Positions 17,575 through 27,574 of a DNA stretch of 34,641 bases are shown here, one piece after another (position 1 is the first letter of the stretch; each line of letters starts with the position of its first letter). The stretch covers positions 1 through 34,641 of the forward strand of contig JACVTC010000382.1 of NCBI GenBank assembly GCA_016946835.1, written 5' to 3'. Below the pieces are notes generated by a model. That model did no database searches and was not told where the DNA came from. It saw only the letters and a program-made list of their open reading frames with translations. The stretch is from Neocallimastix lanati (nom. inval.). Taxonomy: Eukaryota > Neocallimastigomycota > Neocallimastigomycetes > Neocallimastigales > Neocallimastigaceae. The translations under genes were made by a program, and so were the position numbers.

Positions 17575-18435
17575 CTGATGTTACGGTACAATTAAATAAA
17601 GAAAAATTAAACTATTTAAAGAAAATATTAAAGTAAAAAATATCATTAACAATTATAAATAAATAATAAAAATTTGAATATTAAAATATTAGTTATAGAA
17701 TATTATAAAGTTAAATAAAAATAATTAGATGTATTAAAAAATCATGTATTAATTATATTATTTAATATTGTAAAATTTTTATATTATATTTTAATAATTT
17801 AGAAAATTTAAGCTTATTATATTTTTATTATTATATTTTTATTATTAAATTTTTATTATTAAATTTTTATTATTAATTTTTTTTATTTTTATTTTTAATC
17901 CAATCAAATAAATATTTTATTAGTATAAAAAAGAACAAAGTAACACAATACTTTTGTTCTCTCCCTTTTTTTCTTACGACTTTATTATTATATTATTTTT
18001 TTAATATTTTCTAAAAGTTAAATAATAAAATTAAATAGTTTAAAATAAATTAAAATTTATTAAATAGTTTTTTCTAAATTTAATGTTTTAAAAGTGTTTA
18101 ATTAATAGTTTTTTGTGTTTAGTGTATAATATTAAGATAAGTATAGTATAAAATTAGTTTAGTAATAGATTAGTTGTATTAAACATTTTATAGAAATAGT
18201 AATAGATTTAGAGAAATTGTTTAGTTTAGATTAGAATAGTTTAGATTAAGATATTAGTTTAAGTTATTTTAACTTAGTTTAGATTCTTTTAGATTAGGAT
18301 AGTTTAGACTAAAATTAGAGTAGTTTATTAATTAATTTAGGTTTAGAATTAGAGAATAATATTTTAAATTTTTCCTTATTATTAGAATATATTATTTTAT
18401 TAATAAAATCTTCAGATCTTGTACCACTGAAGATT
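17575..18435. other. Middle part of outer LTR between E2 and E3 (noncoding)
   Basis: Begins with the E2 target CTGA and ends with the E3 target GATT (18432-18435). No ORF. Contents: a hairpin AGAACAAAGT/ACTTTTGTTCT (17932-17960) followed by a C/T run; a 200-bp stretch (about 18120-18345) of degenerate TTTAGATTAG-like repeats; and CTTCAG 18410-18415/CTGAAG 18427-18432 just before the E3 insertion point. Confidence 0.6.
18432..18435. repeat. E3 target-site duplication GATT (left)
   Basis: GATT precedes the E3 5' LTR. The next copy (25454-25457) follows the E3 3' LTR and also precedes E4, and a third copy (33616-33619) follows E4. Confidence 0.8.
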
Positions 18436-19224
18436 TAATACAGAATGAACAAATAATACTAATTGTGCTAGAATAATATAAATTATTCTAACCTTATAGA
18501 TTATTCTATTCTATATAATTGGAACTTTCCAATATTCTTCAAATATTACTAAATAGAAATCTTAAGTTAATAAATCACTAATTAACTTATAATTCCTTTT
18601 TGAATTATCGATCCGATTCCATTATAATGTATTAAAAATTTTTAGCCAAGAATATTGTCCTTGCCCACTTAATATATTAATATTATATTTCTTTTGTATT
18701 ATGTTATATTGAAAATAATCAAATCTATTTAATTAGTTATTAAAATTTTCATTATCAATTTAAATTTACTTTTAATTACTAAATTTAACTAAACCACAAT
18801 AAAATATTCTGTATAATCTCTTTATTTTTATTTTATATATATTAGTATTAAACTATTATTAAATAATTAATAATTCAATAATATATAACTACTATTTATA
18901 ACAATAATATTATTAACTAAAATAATAATTCAATTTCAATTTAAATGTTTTATTTATAAAAATAATTAGTAATTAGTTTATTAAAAAAATAGTTAGGCTT
19001 TACAAATTTTAATTTGATAAAAAATATAAATACATGTAATTTTAGTGAAATAAAATATAATCAATAACTTTCTTTTTATTAAATAAATAATTATATTATT
19101 ATTTTTCTTTTATAAATTTAAATAAATAAATATTGATTTTAAAACAAATTATTTTTTTTTTTATTGTAATTTTATTATTTGTGTTAATTATTATTATATT
19201 CCTAAAATTATATGAACCATACCA
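18436..19224 (+). repeat. E3 5' LTR
   Basis: 789 bp, TAATACAG to CCATACCA. AGGCTTTACA at 18995-19004 and TATAAATA at 19025-19032. Same length and, as read, same sequence as 24665-25453. Confidence 0.93.
18995..19032 (+). promoter_or_regulatory. E3 U3 promoter: AGGCTTTACA plus TATA box
   Basis: Same pair of motifs as in E2 in an otherwise unalignable LTR, 20 bp apart. Confidence 0.5.
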
Positions 19225-19232
19225 TGAAAAAT

Positions 19233-19250
19233 TGGTGGAGATATCGGGGA
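19233..19250 (+). promoter_or_regulatory. E3 primer binding site
   Basis: TGGTGGAGATATCGGGGA, 8 nt after the LTR and identical to E2, so both use the same tRNA primer. Confidence 0.75.
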
Positions 19251-19414
19251 ATATTATAATAAATTAATACATTGGGGATAAAATTATAATATTAATAAAT
19301 AATTTTTCTAATAAAACAAATATTTTTTTTAAAAAAAGAAAACAATTTTTATATTTTTAACTAATTATTATTAATTGTTAAAAATATTAATTAATATTAA
19401 ATTAAACTAATATT

Positions 19415-19578
19415 CGTGCATAGATTTCCGGGTTAAGTTTATCCTACATAGTAATTGGGCTAGTAGGCTCTGGACTGCTATTTTTTATATTGAAAATAGT
19501 AACCGTGGCACACGCGTGGCATGACACCTTTCAAGAGGTAAGCTGCACGTCAGACAGTGTGTACTATCAGATTGCACG
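19415..19578 (+). ncRNA. Conserved structured leader RNA domain (E3 copy)
   Basis: Closed by CGTGC (19415-19419)/GCACG (19574-19578). Helices CTATTTT 19478-19484/AAAATAG 19493-19499, CACAC 19509-19513/GTGTG 19557-19561, and ACCT 19526-19529/AGGT 19536-19539. Each replaces a different but equally paired helix in E2, while single-stranded blocks such as ATAGATTTCCGGG are unchanged. Gag begins 157 nt downstream. Confidence 0.85.
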
Positions 19579-19734
19579 ATTATTATAATTTAATAAGTGA
19601 TTAATAATAATAAATAATTAATAATTTTATTAGTTAAAAGATTTATTTTTTTTAATTTTTTTTATTTTTACTTTTTTATAACAATTTATACATTACGAGG
19701 TTTAGCATTCTATAGATACAATAAATTTTATTTT
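19579..19734 (+). other. E3 leader spacer
   Basis: AT-rich link between the structured domain and the gag ATG; nothing else recognised. The E2 modules at 9887-11584 have no counterpart here. Confidence 0.5.
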
Positions 19735-20652
19735 ATGAGAACATCCAGTACTTCCAGTACTCCAACAGAGAGTACTCCAGAAAGTAAGCTTAGCTTCAGA
19801 GAATTAAAGAAAGAATTAAAAGATTTTGAAAAGCTTACTAAACAAAACCTTGACATCAACTCCTGGGCAAATGAGTTAAAGGCATGGATAAAATACCAAC
19901 ATATCAAGGATCCTGAAACTATTTTTACTGCTTGTATATTAACGGCTTCTGGAGAACCAAGAGAAATTATCCAAGAACTAGAAGATGGAAATGACCTTAC
20001 TGAAGATGAAGATTCTGATTTCGATAGCGATAGTGAAGGAGAAGATGATGAAGAAAGTGAATCTACTACCACCTACCCAAGCCTTGATGAAATTATAAAT
20101 CATCTGAAGACTTTCTATGGACTTAAAGAAGATCAAACCAACTTGTTACGAGAATTGCGTTCCATGAAAATAAAGAAGAACGAGAAAGTTAAAGATTTTA
20201 ATGTCCGTTATAGATCTTTGTACCATAAATTGGATAAAAAGAGAAGAAGAAAAATTAGTGTTTTAGATTATGCAGATTCCTTAACCAATAATCCTGACGC
20301 ATGGAGAAAGGTTATGCTTAAAGACCATATTTCTATTACCAAAGCATTCGCTATAGCTGAAAAAGTTGATCGTTTATCTATTAAAAATAGTACTGAATAT
20401 TATGATAAGACTCGTTACAATCTCCTTAACTCTAAAAGTAATTTTAATAAGAACATTTCAAATGATTTTAACAAACCAAAAACCCACAAAAATGTATCTA
20501 TAGAAAATCTCACTAACAAGATGAAAGAAATGAAAATTAGTACTTGCTGGTTTTGTAGCAATGAAGGACATACCAAACGAAACTGTCCTAAATTAAATTC
20601 TATATTGGAAAATAACCGCAAGAAGTTTTATGAAAATTATTTAAACCACTAA
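19735..20652 (+). CDS. gag: E3 Gag polyprotein
   Basis: 305 residues from ATG 19735. A short Ser/Thr/Pro-rich N-terminus is followed by a charged helical capsid-like region with the block ELKKELKDFEKL, an acidic Ser/Asp/Glu run (about residues 88-113), YPSLDEIINHLKTFYGLKED, and a zinc knuckle at residues 271-284 (CWFCSNEGHTKRNC). It builds the particle shell and packages RNA. Clearly homologous to E2 Gag and only loosely to E4. The C-terminus reads through TTA-AAC-CAC to TAA 20650-20652, inside the frameshift signal. No lesions seen. Confidence 0.94.
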   Translation: MRTSSTSSTPTESTPESKLSFRELKKELKDFEKLTKQNLDINSWANELKAWIKYQHIKDPETIFTACILTASGEPREIIQELEDGNDLTEDEDSDFDSDSEGEDDEESESTTTYPSLDEIINHLKTFYGLKEDQTNLLRELRSMKIKKNEKVKDFNVRYRSLYHKLDKKRRRKISVLDYADSLTNNPDAWRKVMLKDHISITKAFAIAEKVDRLSIKNSTEYYDKTRYNLLNSKSNFNKNISNDFNKPKTHKNVSIENLTNKMKEMKISTCWFCSNEGHTKRNCPKLNSILENNRKKFYENYLNH

Positions 20653-20692
20653 AAGGGAGTAGAAGCACTCCCATCGTCAAAAAAATTGCTTC
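20640..20692 (+). promoter_or_regulatory. E3 gag-pol -1 frameshift signal with pseudoknot
   Basis: T-TTA-AAC at 20640-20646, 8-nt spacer, GGGAG 20655-20659/CTCCC 20668-20672. Loop GAAGCA (20662-20667) pairs with TGCTTC (20687-20692), 6 bp, third loop 14 nt. Confidence 0.93.
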
Positions 20693-23600
20693 AGTCTGCC
20701 ATCGTCCCAAAACAGTTGACTTAAAAGAAGATGATGATTATGAAGAAATTGCTGATTTCCAAGAAGGTACTACTACGGATTATTACGAAGATTTTGATGA
20801 TGAGTCGGATGGTTCCAAAGAATTGGATTACTTAGTAAACGTTATAAAGAGAAAGGCAAATCCTAAAGATGAAGAGACTAGTGACCAAAGAGGAAAGAGG
20901 GTTCACCGTAGTCTAAGAGATGATCCTAAGCCAATAGTTACTCCAGGTTTACGAAAACAAAAAGAAAATCAATTAAGGGGAACATCGCGACCAGTCAAAA
21001 AGCCAACAACTCAATTACATCCTTCGATTATGGCTCAACCCAGAATAGAGAAAGAAAAGAGGATTGAGAAAGAGCTAAGAGATAAGGAAAGAGCTAGTAC
21101 TAGTACTTCTGTGGAAAATAATAAAAATAGTATTGTTAATATTATTAATGAAGAAACTTCTCAGGAAGGAAATAATTCTAAACAAACTTTAAATAAATTA
21201 ATTCAAGAAAAATCATCAGAAAAGTCAACTGAAATTATGCCAACTAGAATTCCAAAAAGAATACAAATGCAAACTGATTGTGATAGTTATGACGTGATCA
21301 AAGATTTAAACTCCAGTAATTGCAATATTACATTTGGACAATTATTGGACGTTGCTCCAAAGATACGGTCTCAAGTATCACAAGGACTTAAATTAGAAAA
21401 GAATAATACTAAAATTTCAGGTGCAGTGGATAATATGTGTGCTACTACAATAATAACGAACAATATAGATCATACATATAAAAGTAAACATCATGAACCA
21501 CAAGAAGATGATATTGCTATGGTTGATGTAATAGTAGATGGAGTTCGTGGTAAGGCTTTAATAGATTCATGTAGCAACTTAAGTATTATCACAAAGCAAT
21601 TTTTAGATAAATTACCTTATCAGTATGAACCTATAGGAGTTAGTGCAGGACGAATACGTTTAGCAACGATGAATGATGATTACTCAGAAGATGTGTTAAT
21701 CAAAGTTCCCGTAAAAATTAATGAACTAGAACTACTTGTTACGTGTAGAATTATAGACAAGGAGGATCCATTCTATGATATATTAATCAACCTCAAAACT
21801 CAAATTGATAACCAGTTATTTATACATCCAATTAGATATAGTCTTTGTCGATTTAATGATCAAGGTTTAATTGAAGAAATTGCACCTATTAATAATGAAT
21901 ATGATGACGAAGAAAAATTATTATGTGTAATCAAGGCATTGAATCACCAAGAAGCTAAGCAACAATTGAAAACGATTGAAGGATTACCACCAATAAAATA
22001 TATATATGACACAGTTTTTCAAAGTACAATTAATTCAAATTATAGAGAAGCCATTACTAAATTACTTGAAGAATATATTGATATAATTGCAACTTCTTCT
22101 GAAGAATTAACACCTTCAGATTTATCACCACACAAAATTATTCTTAAGGAAGGAGTTAAACCTATTAAACAAAAATTTTATCGACTTAGTAAATTAAAAA
22201 CAGATATCTTAAAAGAAGAATTAACCAAACTCATATATAAACGATTAATTGAACCTTCATGTTCAGAATGGTCATCACCAGTAGTACTTGTGCCTAAAAA
22301 GAACGGTAAATGGCGCCTGTGTATTGACTATAGGAAAGTAAATGAAGCAACTAAGAAGGATTCTTATTCTTTACCAAATATTGAGGAAATTTTTGATAGC
22401 TTAGATGGAGCAAAAATCTTCTCAACATTAGATCTTTATTCCGGTTATCATCAAATATTAATGGATGATGATAGTGTTGAAATCACTACCTTTACAACTA
22501 AGTTCGGAAACTACCAATTCAAGGTAATGCCCTTCGGTTTAACAGGTGCTCCAGCTACATTCCAAAGAGAAATGAACCGTATACTATTTCCCTTAATAGG
22601 AAAATGTGTCTATAACTTTATCGATGATATTTTAATCTACTCAAGAACTGAAGAAGAACACCTAGAACATCTTAAACAAGTCTTAGAAATATTCAAGGAA
22701 CATAAGTTAAAAATCAATATCGAAAAGTGTTCTTTCATGCAAACTGAAGTAGAAGTACTTGGACATAAAGTATCCTCAGAAGGTTTAAGTCCATTGGAAA
22801 ACAAAGTTGAAGCTATTAAAGAATGGAAGGCTCCCTCTAACATTCACGAACTTCGATCATTTTTAGGAGCCATTGGATATTATAGAAATTTTATTAAGGA
22901 CTTTGCAAAAGTTACTGCTCCTCTCTGCACTCTATTAAGAAAAGGTATTAAGTTTGAATGGAAAAAGGAACAAGAAGAAAGTTTTAAAATTCTTAAGGAA
23001 AGATTAATCAATGCCCCAATATTAAGATTTCCTAGATTTGATAGAGAATTTATTATAAGAACAGATGCTTCCTATGATGGAATAGGCGGTGTGCTTTTAC
23101 AAAAGGATGATGAAACTGGAAAGGAGCATCCGGTTCATTATATTAGTAGAAGTTTATCTAAATCGGAAAAGAATTATGGAATTACGGATCTAGAAGGTGC
23201 TGCTCTAATTTACTGTATTAATAAATTAAAATCTTATATTATGGGAAATCCTAAGCAAACTATAGTATATACAGATCATAGACCATTAATCGGATTACTT
23301 AAAAGTAAGGAACCACAAAATTCTCGTCATACTAGATGGTGTTTGACTGTCAGTATGTTAGGAATTGATTTACGATATGAAACTGGAAAGAATAATGTTG
23401 TCGCAGATGCTTTATCAAGAATGAAAAATGAAAAAGAAAAAGTTGTCTTAACAACACAAATTATCAAGGAACAAGATGAAAACCTGCTTTCAAGAACCAT
23501 TAAGGAATTTATTGAAGAAAAATTTACGACAATTGATGGTGTAGACTACTTTGTTGATGGCAATAATTATAGAAAATTAGTTACAGATACAAAAGAAAAA

Positions 23601-24641
23601 CTTCAATTAATTTTTCAAGCACACAGTATAGGACACGAAGGCTATTACAAGACATACCAACGTTTGAAAAAGAGCTACTATTGGAACAATATGGTTAATG
23701 ACATTAAGCGAATTATAGGTAAATGTGAAAAATGTCAATTAAATAAATCTCAACCATACCCTGAACCAACGGAAGATAAACCAACTGAAGTGGAAGGACC
23801 ATTTACACACTTAGGATTGGACATTATAGGACCTCTAAGTAAAACCAGAAATAATAATCAATATATAATCGTTGTGGTTGATTATTTTACTAAATGGGTT
23901 GAGGCAGAGCCCACTGAAAATGTTACTTCTCAGGATGTGATAAAATTTTTAATTAATGTATTTGCTCGACACGGTGTACCTCAAATTATCACTACTGATA
24001 ATGGAACACAATTTACATCAGATATGACAAAAATCTTCCTTGATTTATATGATGTATATGTTAAATTTATCACTCCATATCATCCTGAAAGCAATGGTTT
24101 AGTTGAGAATCGTAATAAAGAAATTGGAAAATTATTACGATTACTAGGACAACAACACAAAGAATGGGATGAAATTTTACCATCTGCACTTTGGGCTTTA
24201 AGAACTACTAAAAACTCAATCACCAACCATTCAAGTTTTGAATTAGTTTATGGAAGGGAAGACCAACAACCTTTTGACATTGCTGCCAGACCAACTAAGG
24301 GTATAAATAAGTCTTCTGACGAAATTCTACTGGAAAAATTTGTATCACACTACCAATGGGTAATGGAGGCCGCATCTAATATCAAAAATGCTTCGAAGTA
24401 TTGGGCTACTAGGAGAGAAGAAAAGACCAGTATGAATCAAGCTAAAAGAATAAAACCAGGTGATTTAGTACTAGTAAGAAACTTTAATCGAACTAAATTA
24501 GAACCTTACTTTGTTGGACCTATGAAAGTGGTAAAGAAACAATTCAATACAGTCACTTTAGCTGATCCTGCTACTAATATACAAATGAATCGTAATGTTC
24601 ATTTGAAAAATATTGTCAAGTTTAACTCAGCTTCTACCTAG
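20646..24641 (+). CDS. pol: E3 Pol polyprotein (PR-RT-RH-IN), intact
   Basis: Read in the -1 frame from the slippery site to TAG 24639-24641; its head has no ATG (TTG 20823 begins the longest alternative-start ORF, 1272 residues, used for numbering). Order: acidic then Lys-rich spacer; protease with Asp-Ser-Cys at 248-250; RT with FIDD at 599-602; RNase H with TDAS Asp748; integrase HHCC His934, His938, Cys968, Cys971; integrase core Asp1020, Asp1059, Glu1095 (DD35E); GPMKV module and NRNVHLKN near the end. No chromodomain. The product processes Gag-Pol, copies RNA to DNA and integrates it. Oddities are Cys for the active-site Gly of the protease and Phe for Tyr in the RT YxDD box, both shared with E2. 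Confidence 0.95.
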   Translation, partial: PLKGSRSTPIVKKIASVCHRPKTVDLKEDDDYEEIADFQEGTTTDYYEDFDDESDGSKELDYLVNVIKRKANPKDEETSDQRGKRVHRSLRDDPKPIVTPGLRKQKENQLRGTSRPVKKPTTQLHPSIMAQPRIEKEKRIEKELRDKERASTSTSVENNKNSIVNIINEETSQEGNNSKQTLNKLIQEKSSEKSTEIMPTRIPKRIQMQTDCDSYDVIKDLNSSNCNITFGQLLDVAPKIRSQVSQGLKLEKNNTKISGAVDNMCATTIITNNIDHTYKSKHHEPQEDDIAMVDVIVDGVRGKALIDSCSNLSIITKQFLDKLPYQYEPIGVSAGRIRLATMNDDYSEDVLIKVPVKINELELLVTCRIIDKEDPFYDILINLKTQIDNQLFIHPIRYSLCRFNDQGLIEEIAPINNEYDDEEKLLCVIKALNHQEAKQQLKTIEGLPPIKYIYDTVFQSTINSNYREAITKLLEEYIDIIATSSEELTPSDLSPHKIILKEGVKPIKQKFYRLSKLKTDILKEELTKLIYKRLIEPSCSEWSSPVVLVPKKNGKWRLCIDYRKVNEATKKDSYSLPNIEEIFDSLDGAKIFSTLDLYSGYHQILMDDDSVEITTFTTKFGNYQFKVMPFGLTGAPATFQREMNRILFPLIGKCVYNFIDDILIYSRTEEEHLEHLKQVLEIFKEHKLKINIEKCSFMQTEVEVLGHKVSSEGLSPLENKVEAIKEWKAPSNIHELRSFLGAIGYYRNFIKDFAKVTAPLCTLLRKGIKFEWKKEQEESFKILKERLINAPILRFPRFDREFIIRTDASYDGIGGVLLQKDDETGKEHPVHYISRSLSKSEKNYGITDLEGAALIYCINKLKSYIMGNPKQTIVYTDHRPLIGLLKSKEPQNSRHTRWCLTVSMLGIDLRYETGKNNVVADALSRMKNEKEKVVLTTQIIKEQDENLLSRTIKEFIEEKFTTIDGVDYFVDGNNYRKLVTDTKEKLQLIFQAHSIGHEGYYKTYQRLKKSYYWNNMVNDIKRIIGKCEKCQLNKSQPYPEPTEDKPTEVEGPFTHLGLDIIGPLSKTRNNNQYIIVVVDYFTKWVEAEPTENVTSQDVIKFLINVFARHGVPQIITTDNGTQFTSDMTKIFLDLYDVYVKFITPYHPESNGLVENRNKEIGKLLRLLGQQHKEWDEILPSALWALRTTKNSITNHSSFELVYGREDQQPFDIAARPTKGINKSSDEILLEKFVSHYQWVMEAASNIKNASKYWATRREEKTSMNQAKRIKPGDLVLVRNFNRTKLEPYFVGPMKVVKKQFNTVTLADPATNIQMNRNVHLKNIVKFNSAST

Positions 24642-24664
24642 CTTGAGTCTTAGCGGGGGCATCT
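24625..24664 (+). promoter_or_regulatory. E3 3' stem-loop and polypurine tract
   Basis: ACTCAGCT 24625-24632/AGCTTGAGT 24640-24648 with one bulge, overlapping the pol stop, then AGCGGGGGC (24652-24660) plus ATCT before the LTR. The loop sequence differs from E2 while the stem is kept. Confidence 0.65.
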
Positions 24665-25453
24665 TAATACAGAATGAACAAATAATACTAATTGTGCTAG
24701 AATAATATAAATTATTCTAACCTTATAGATTATTCTATTCTATATAATTGGAACTTTCCAATATTCTTCAAATATTACTAAATAGAAATCTTAAGTTAAT
24801 AAATCACTAATTAACTTATAATTCCTTTTTGAATTATCGATCCGATTCCATTATAATGTATTAAAAATTTTTAGCCAAGAATATTGTCCTTGCCCACTTA
24901 ATATATTAATATTATATTTCTTTTGTATTATGTTATATTGAAAATAATCAAATCTATTTAATTAGTTATTAAAATTTTCATTATCAATTTAAATTTACTT
25001 TTAATTACTAAATTTAACTAAACCACAATAAAATATTCTGTATAATCTCTTTATTTTTATTTTATATATATTAGTATTAAACTATTATTAAATAATTAAT
25101 AATTCAATAATATATAACTACTATTTATAACAATAATATTATTAACTAAAATAATAATTCAATTTCAATTTAAATGTTTTATTTATAAAAATAATTAGTA
25201 ATTAGTTTATTAAAAAAATAGTTAGGCTTTACAAATTTTAATTTGATAAAAAATATAAATACATGTAATTTTAGTGAAATAAAATATAATCAATAACTTT
25301 CTTTTTATTAAATAAATAATTATATTATTATTTTTCTTTTATAAATTTAAATAAATAAATATTGATTTTAAAACAAATTATTTTTTTTTTTATTGTAATT
25401 TTATTATTTGTGTTAATTATTATTATATTCCTAAAATTATATGAACCATACCA
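24665..25453 (+). repeat. E3 3' LTR
   Basis: 789 bp, apparently identical to the 5' LTR. Followed directly by GATT and then the E4 5' LTR. Confidence 0.93.
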
Positions 25454-25457
25454 GATT
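25454..25457. repeat. GATT shared by E3 (right) and E4 (left)
   Basis: The only bases between E3 and E4. The E3 copy at 18432-18435 and the E4 copy at 33616-33619 make three GATTs for two insertions. Confidence 0.8.
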
Positions 25458-26056
25458 TGATACAATACAGCTAGAAATACGCAAGAAAATTAACAAAAGA
25501 GAAAATCCTATAATAATATAGTGAAAAATAATTACAATATATAATATACTAAATCATTATATAAATAGATTAAAAATTAATTAGACAGCCAATAATATTC
25601 AAGATAAAATTAATTAATAAATTTAAAAGAAGAGAATGAAATAAAAGTTAAAGAGAGAGTTTTTTCTTGTTGTTTTAAAAATTCTAATGGAGTAAAATAA
25701 TAGTTTTAGAGAACTTATAGTTTAGTTTAAATAATTAAGTAATTACTTATAGTTAAAGGATAAGAGTTGAATCCTACAATTATAAGTAAAATTATTATTA
25801 AGATATTAATATAAATTGAATTATTAGAGATAGATAAAAATCATTATATTCAGAGGAATATAAATATAATTGTAATAATTTATGTAAAATAAATAAATAA
25901 ATAAAAACAAGATTTAAAAAGAAATAAATAAATTTTATTATTTGTGTAAATTATTATTTATTATCTTTGAGTTGGAATATATTATTTTACAAATTTCCTA
26001 TTTGCTCGACCTCGTTATAAATAGAAATCTGATACTTTATTACTTATATTGTATCA
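25458..26056 (+). repeat. E4 5' LTR
   Basis: 599 bp, TGATACAA to TTGTATCA. TATA box TATAAATA at 26016-26023, only 40 bp before the LTR end. Confidence 0.93.
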
Positions 26057-26064
26057 TAAATTTT

Positions 26065-26080
26065 TGGTGGAGAATCCGGG
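26065..26080 (+). promoter_or_regulatory. E4 primer binding site
   Basis: TGGTGGAGAATCCGGG, 8 nt after the LTR, complementary to a tRNA 3' end with acceptor 5' strand GGAGAAT. Not the same tRNA as E2/E3. Confidence 0.7.
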
Positions 26081-26375
26081 CGAGCAAAATAAAATAATAT
26101 GAAAACAATGAAAAGAAAATAATAATAATTAAATAATAGTTTGAATAATATTGATTTAATTTCTTTCTAATAAAACAAACCTTCCAAAAAAATTTAGATT
26201 TTTTTTTATTTTATTTTATCTTATTTTATTTTTCTTTATTTTCTTTTTTTAAAATTTTTTTTTACAAATAAAATACTTTATTAATCATATTATATGATAT
26301 ATCAATAATATAAAAATTTAATTATAAATATTCTACCTATTCTTAATTCTACATTTAACAATTTACATTAACATT

Positions 26376-26407
<32 letters not shown>
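26081..26407 (+). other. E4 leader ending in a poly(A) run
   Basis: AT-rich and without the structured domain of E2/E3. An A27 run (26382-26408) leads straight into the gag ATG, its last A being the A of ATG. Confidence 0.7.
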
Positions 26408-26408
<1 letters not shown>

Positions 26409-27553
26409 TGATTGATGCCGAAAAGTTACAAAGGGTTCTACCTCGCTTGAACGATTATGACAAAGACGTTGATACTTGGATTAGCGACTTAGCTAAAACC
26501 CTAGAATTATATGACATCGTCGAACCAAGAAAGATCTTCATTTGGGTATTAGAAGCCACAGATGAAGATGTACATGGAGATTTGAATTCTCTTAAAGTGA
26601 AAAAGGGAAATGAAGTGAAATATCCTTCCCTCAAGCAAATTCAATCGTGCATCGAAGAATACTTAAACATCACTGAAAATGATAAATGTTCTATTCTAAA
26701 GGATTTAAAAATTAGTAACAATGAAACAATAAAAAAATTTAATTATAGACATAAAAGATTATATCACAGGCTAAGCAGAGACCGTCAACAATTTGTCTCC
26801 GTAAAAGACTACATAAATGCAATAAAAACTCGAATGTATCCTTGCTCAAGAGTATTGGAGGCTGAATGTGAAACATTAAGCGAAGCTTACAAGGTAGCTG
26901 AGGTTGCAGAAGAAACAGAGAGAGAGATGAATACAGTTTCATTCAATGAAAATAATTATCATAGTAATAATTTGATGATAGCTCAGAATAACAGAGGTTT
27001 ATCGATTATGAATCACCCATTCTATCAAGGATTTTTAGTAGGACAATCCCGTCGTCGTGGCATCCAGAGATATTTTAATCCTAATTATAATAATTATAAC
27101 ACTTATGGATATAAAGATAATAATAATAGTAGTCAATATTATAATAACTATAATAATTATTATAATAATAAAAACCTCAATGGAAATACTTATAATAATG
27201 TAAATGGAATTAATAATAATACTAATTCAAAATATAACAGTCAAAATTTTAATAACTATAGAAACTATATGGAAAATAATAATCAATCTTACGGTAATAA
27301 CAAACGAAATATTGCGGCCTTTACCCCTGGAAATAATCTCATGTCGATCACTAACTTAAATGGTGATAACAAAAATAATAATCAAATTAAGGAGGTTAAT
27401 ACTTCCAATTTTGGTAATAATTTAAATAAACGACTTATCTGTTTCCGTTGCTCACAACCGGGACACAAATTTACGGATTGCCCCTATTCCTTTAAACAAC
27501 TTGCAGAAATGGAAGAAAAAGCATCAAGTAGTACTAGCCATTTAAACCAATAA
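26408..27553 (+). CDS. gag: E4 Gag polyprotein, Asn-rich
   Basis: 381 residues from ATG 26408. The N-terminal half (about 1-180) is a helical capsid-like region with YPSLKQIQSCIEEYL and IKKFNYRHKRLYHRLSRDR, matching the layout of E2/E3 Gag but without their acidic run. Residues ~195-335 are very rich in Asn and Tyr, as in A-rich genomes. A zinc knuckle at 345-358 (CFRCSQPGHKFTDC) would bind RNA. It ends TTA-AAC-CAA-TAA at the frameshift site. No lesions seen. Confidence 0.92.
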
Positions 27554-27574
27554 TTGGGAGAAGGATGACTCCCA
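27541..27574 (+). promoter_or_regulatory. E4 gag-pol -1 frameshift signal
   Basis: T-TTA-AAC at 27541-27547, 7-nt spacer, TGGGAG 27555-27560/CTCCCA 27569-27574, 8-nt loop. I found no good nearby partner for the loop, so a pseudoknot is not supported here. The loop contains an ATG (27565) in the pol frame. Confidence 0.85.

Larger units (their letters stand above)
18436..25453 (+). mobile_element. E3: intact Ty3/gypsy LTR retrotransposon
   Basis: A 7.0-kb element with two 789-bp LTRs that look identical, uninterrupted gag and pol, frameshift signal, primer site, polypurine tract and GATT target duplication. It has everything expected of an autonomous, recently inserted copy. The LTR starts TA rather than TG, judged from the target duplication and from the position of the polypurine tract. 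Confidence 0.95.

Noticed and set aside
17932-17970. Rho-independent-type terminator (hairpin plus T-run)
   Set aside because: The hairpin is real but the genome is eukaryotic and no transcript leads into it; probably chance in AT-rich DNA or part of the old LTR.
18120-18345. Interstitial telomere repeats
   Set aside because: TTTAGATTAG-like units are too irregular and lack a G-rich telomeric core.
18410-18440. tRNA-like sequence at the E3/E4 target
   Set aside because: GGTACAAGATC on the minus strand resembles a B box, but no A box lies at the right distance in the reconstructed empty site.
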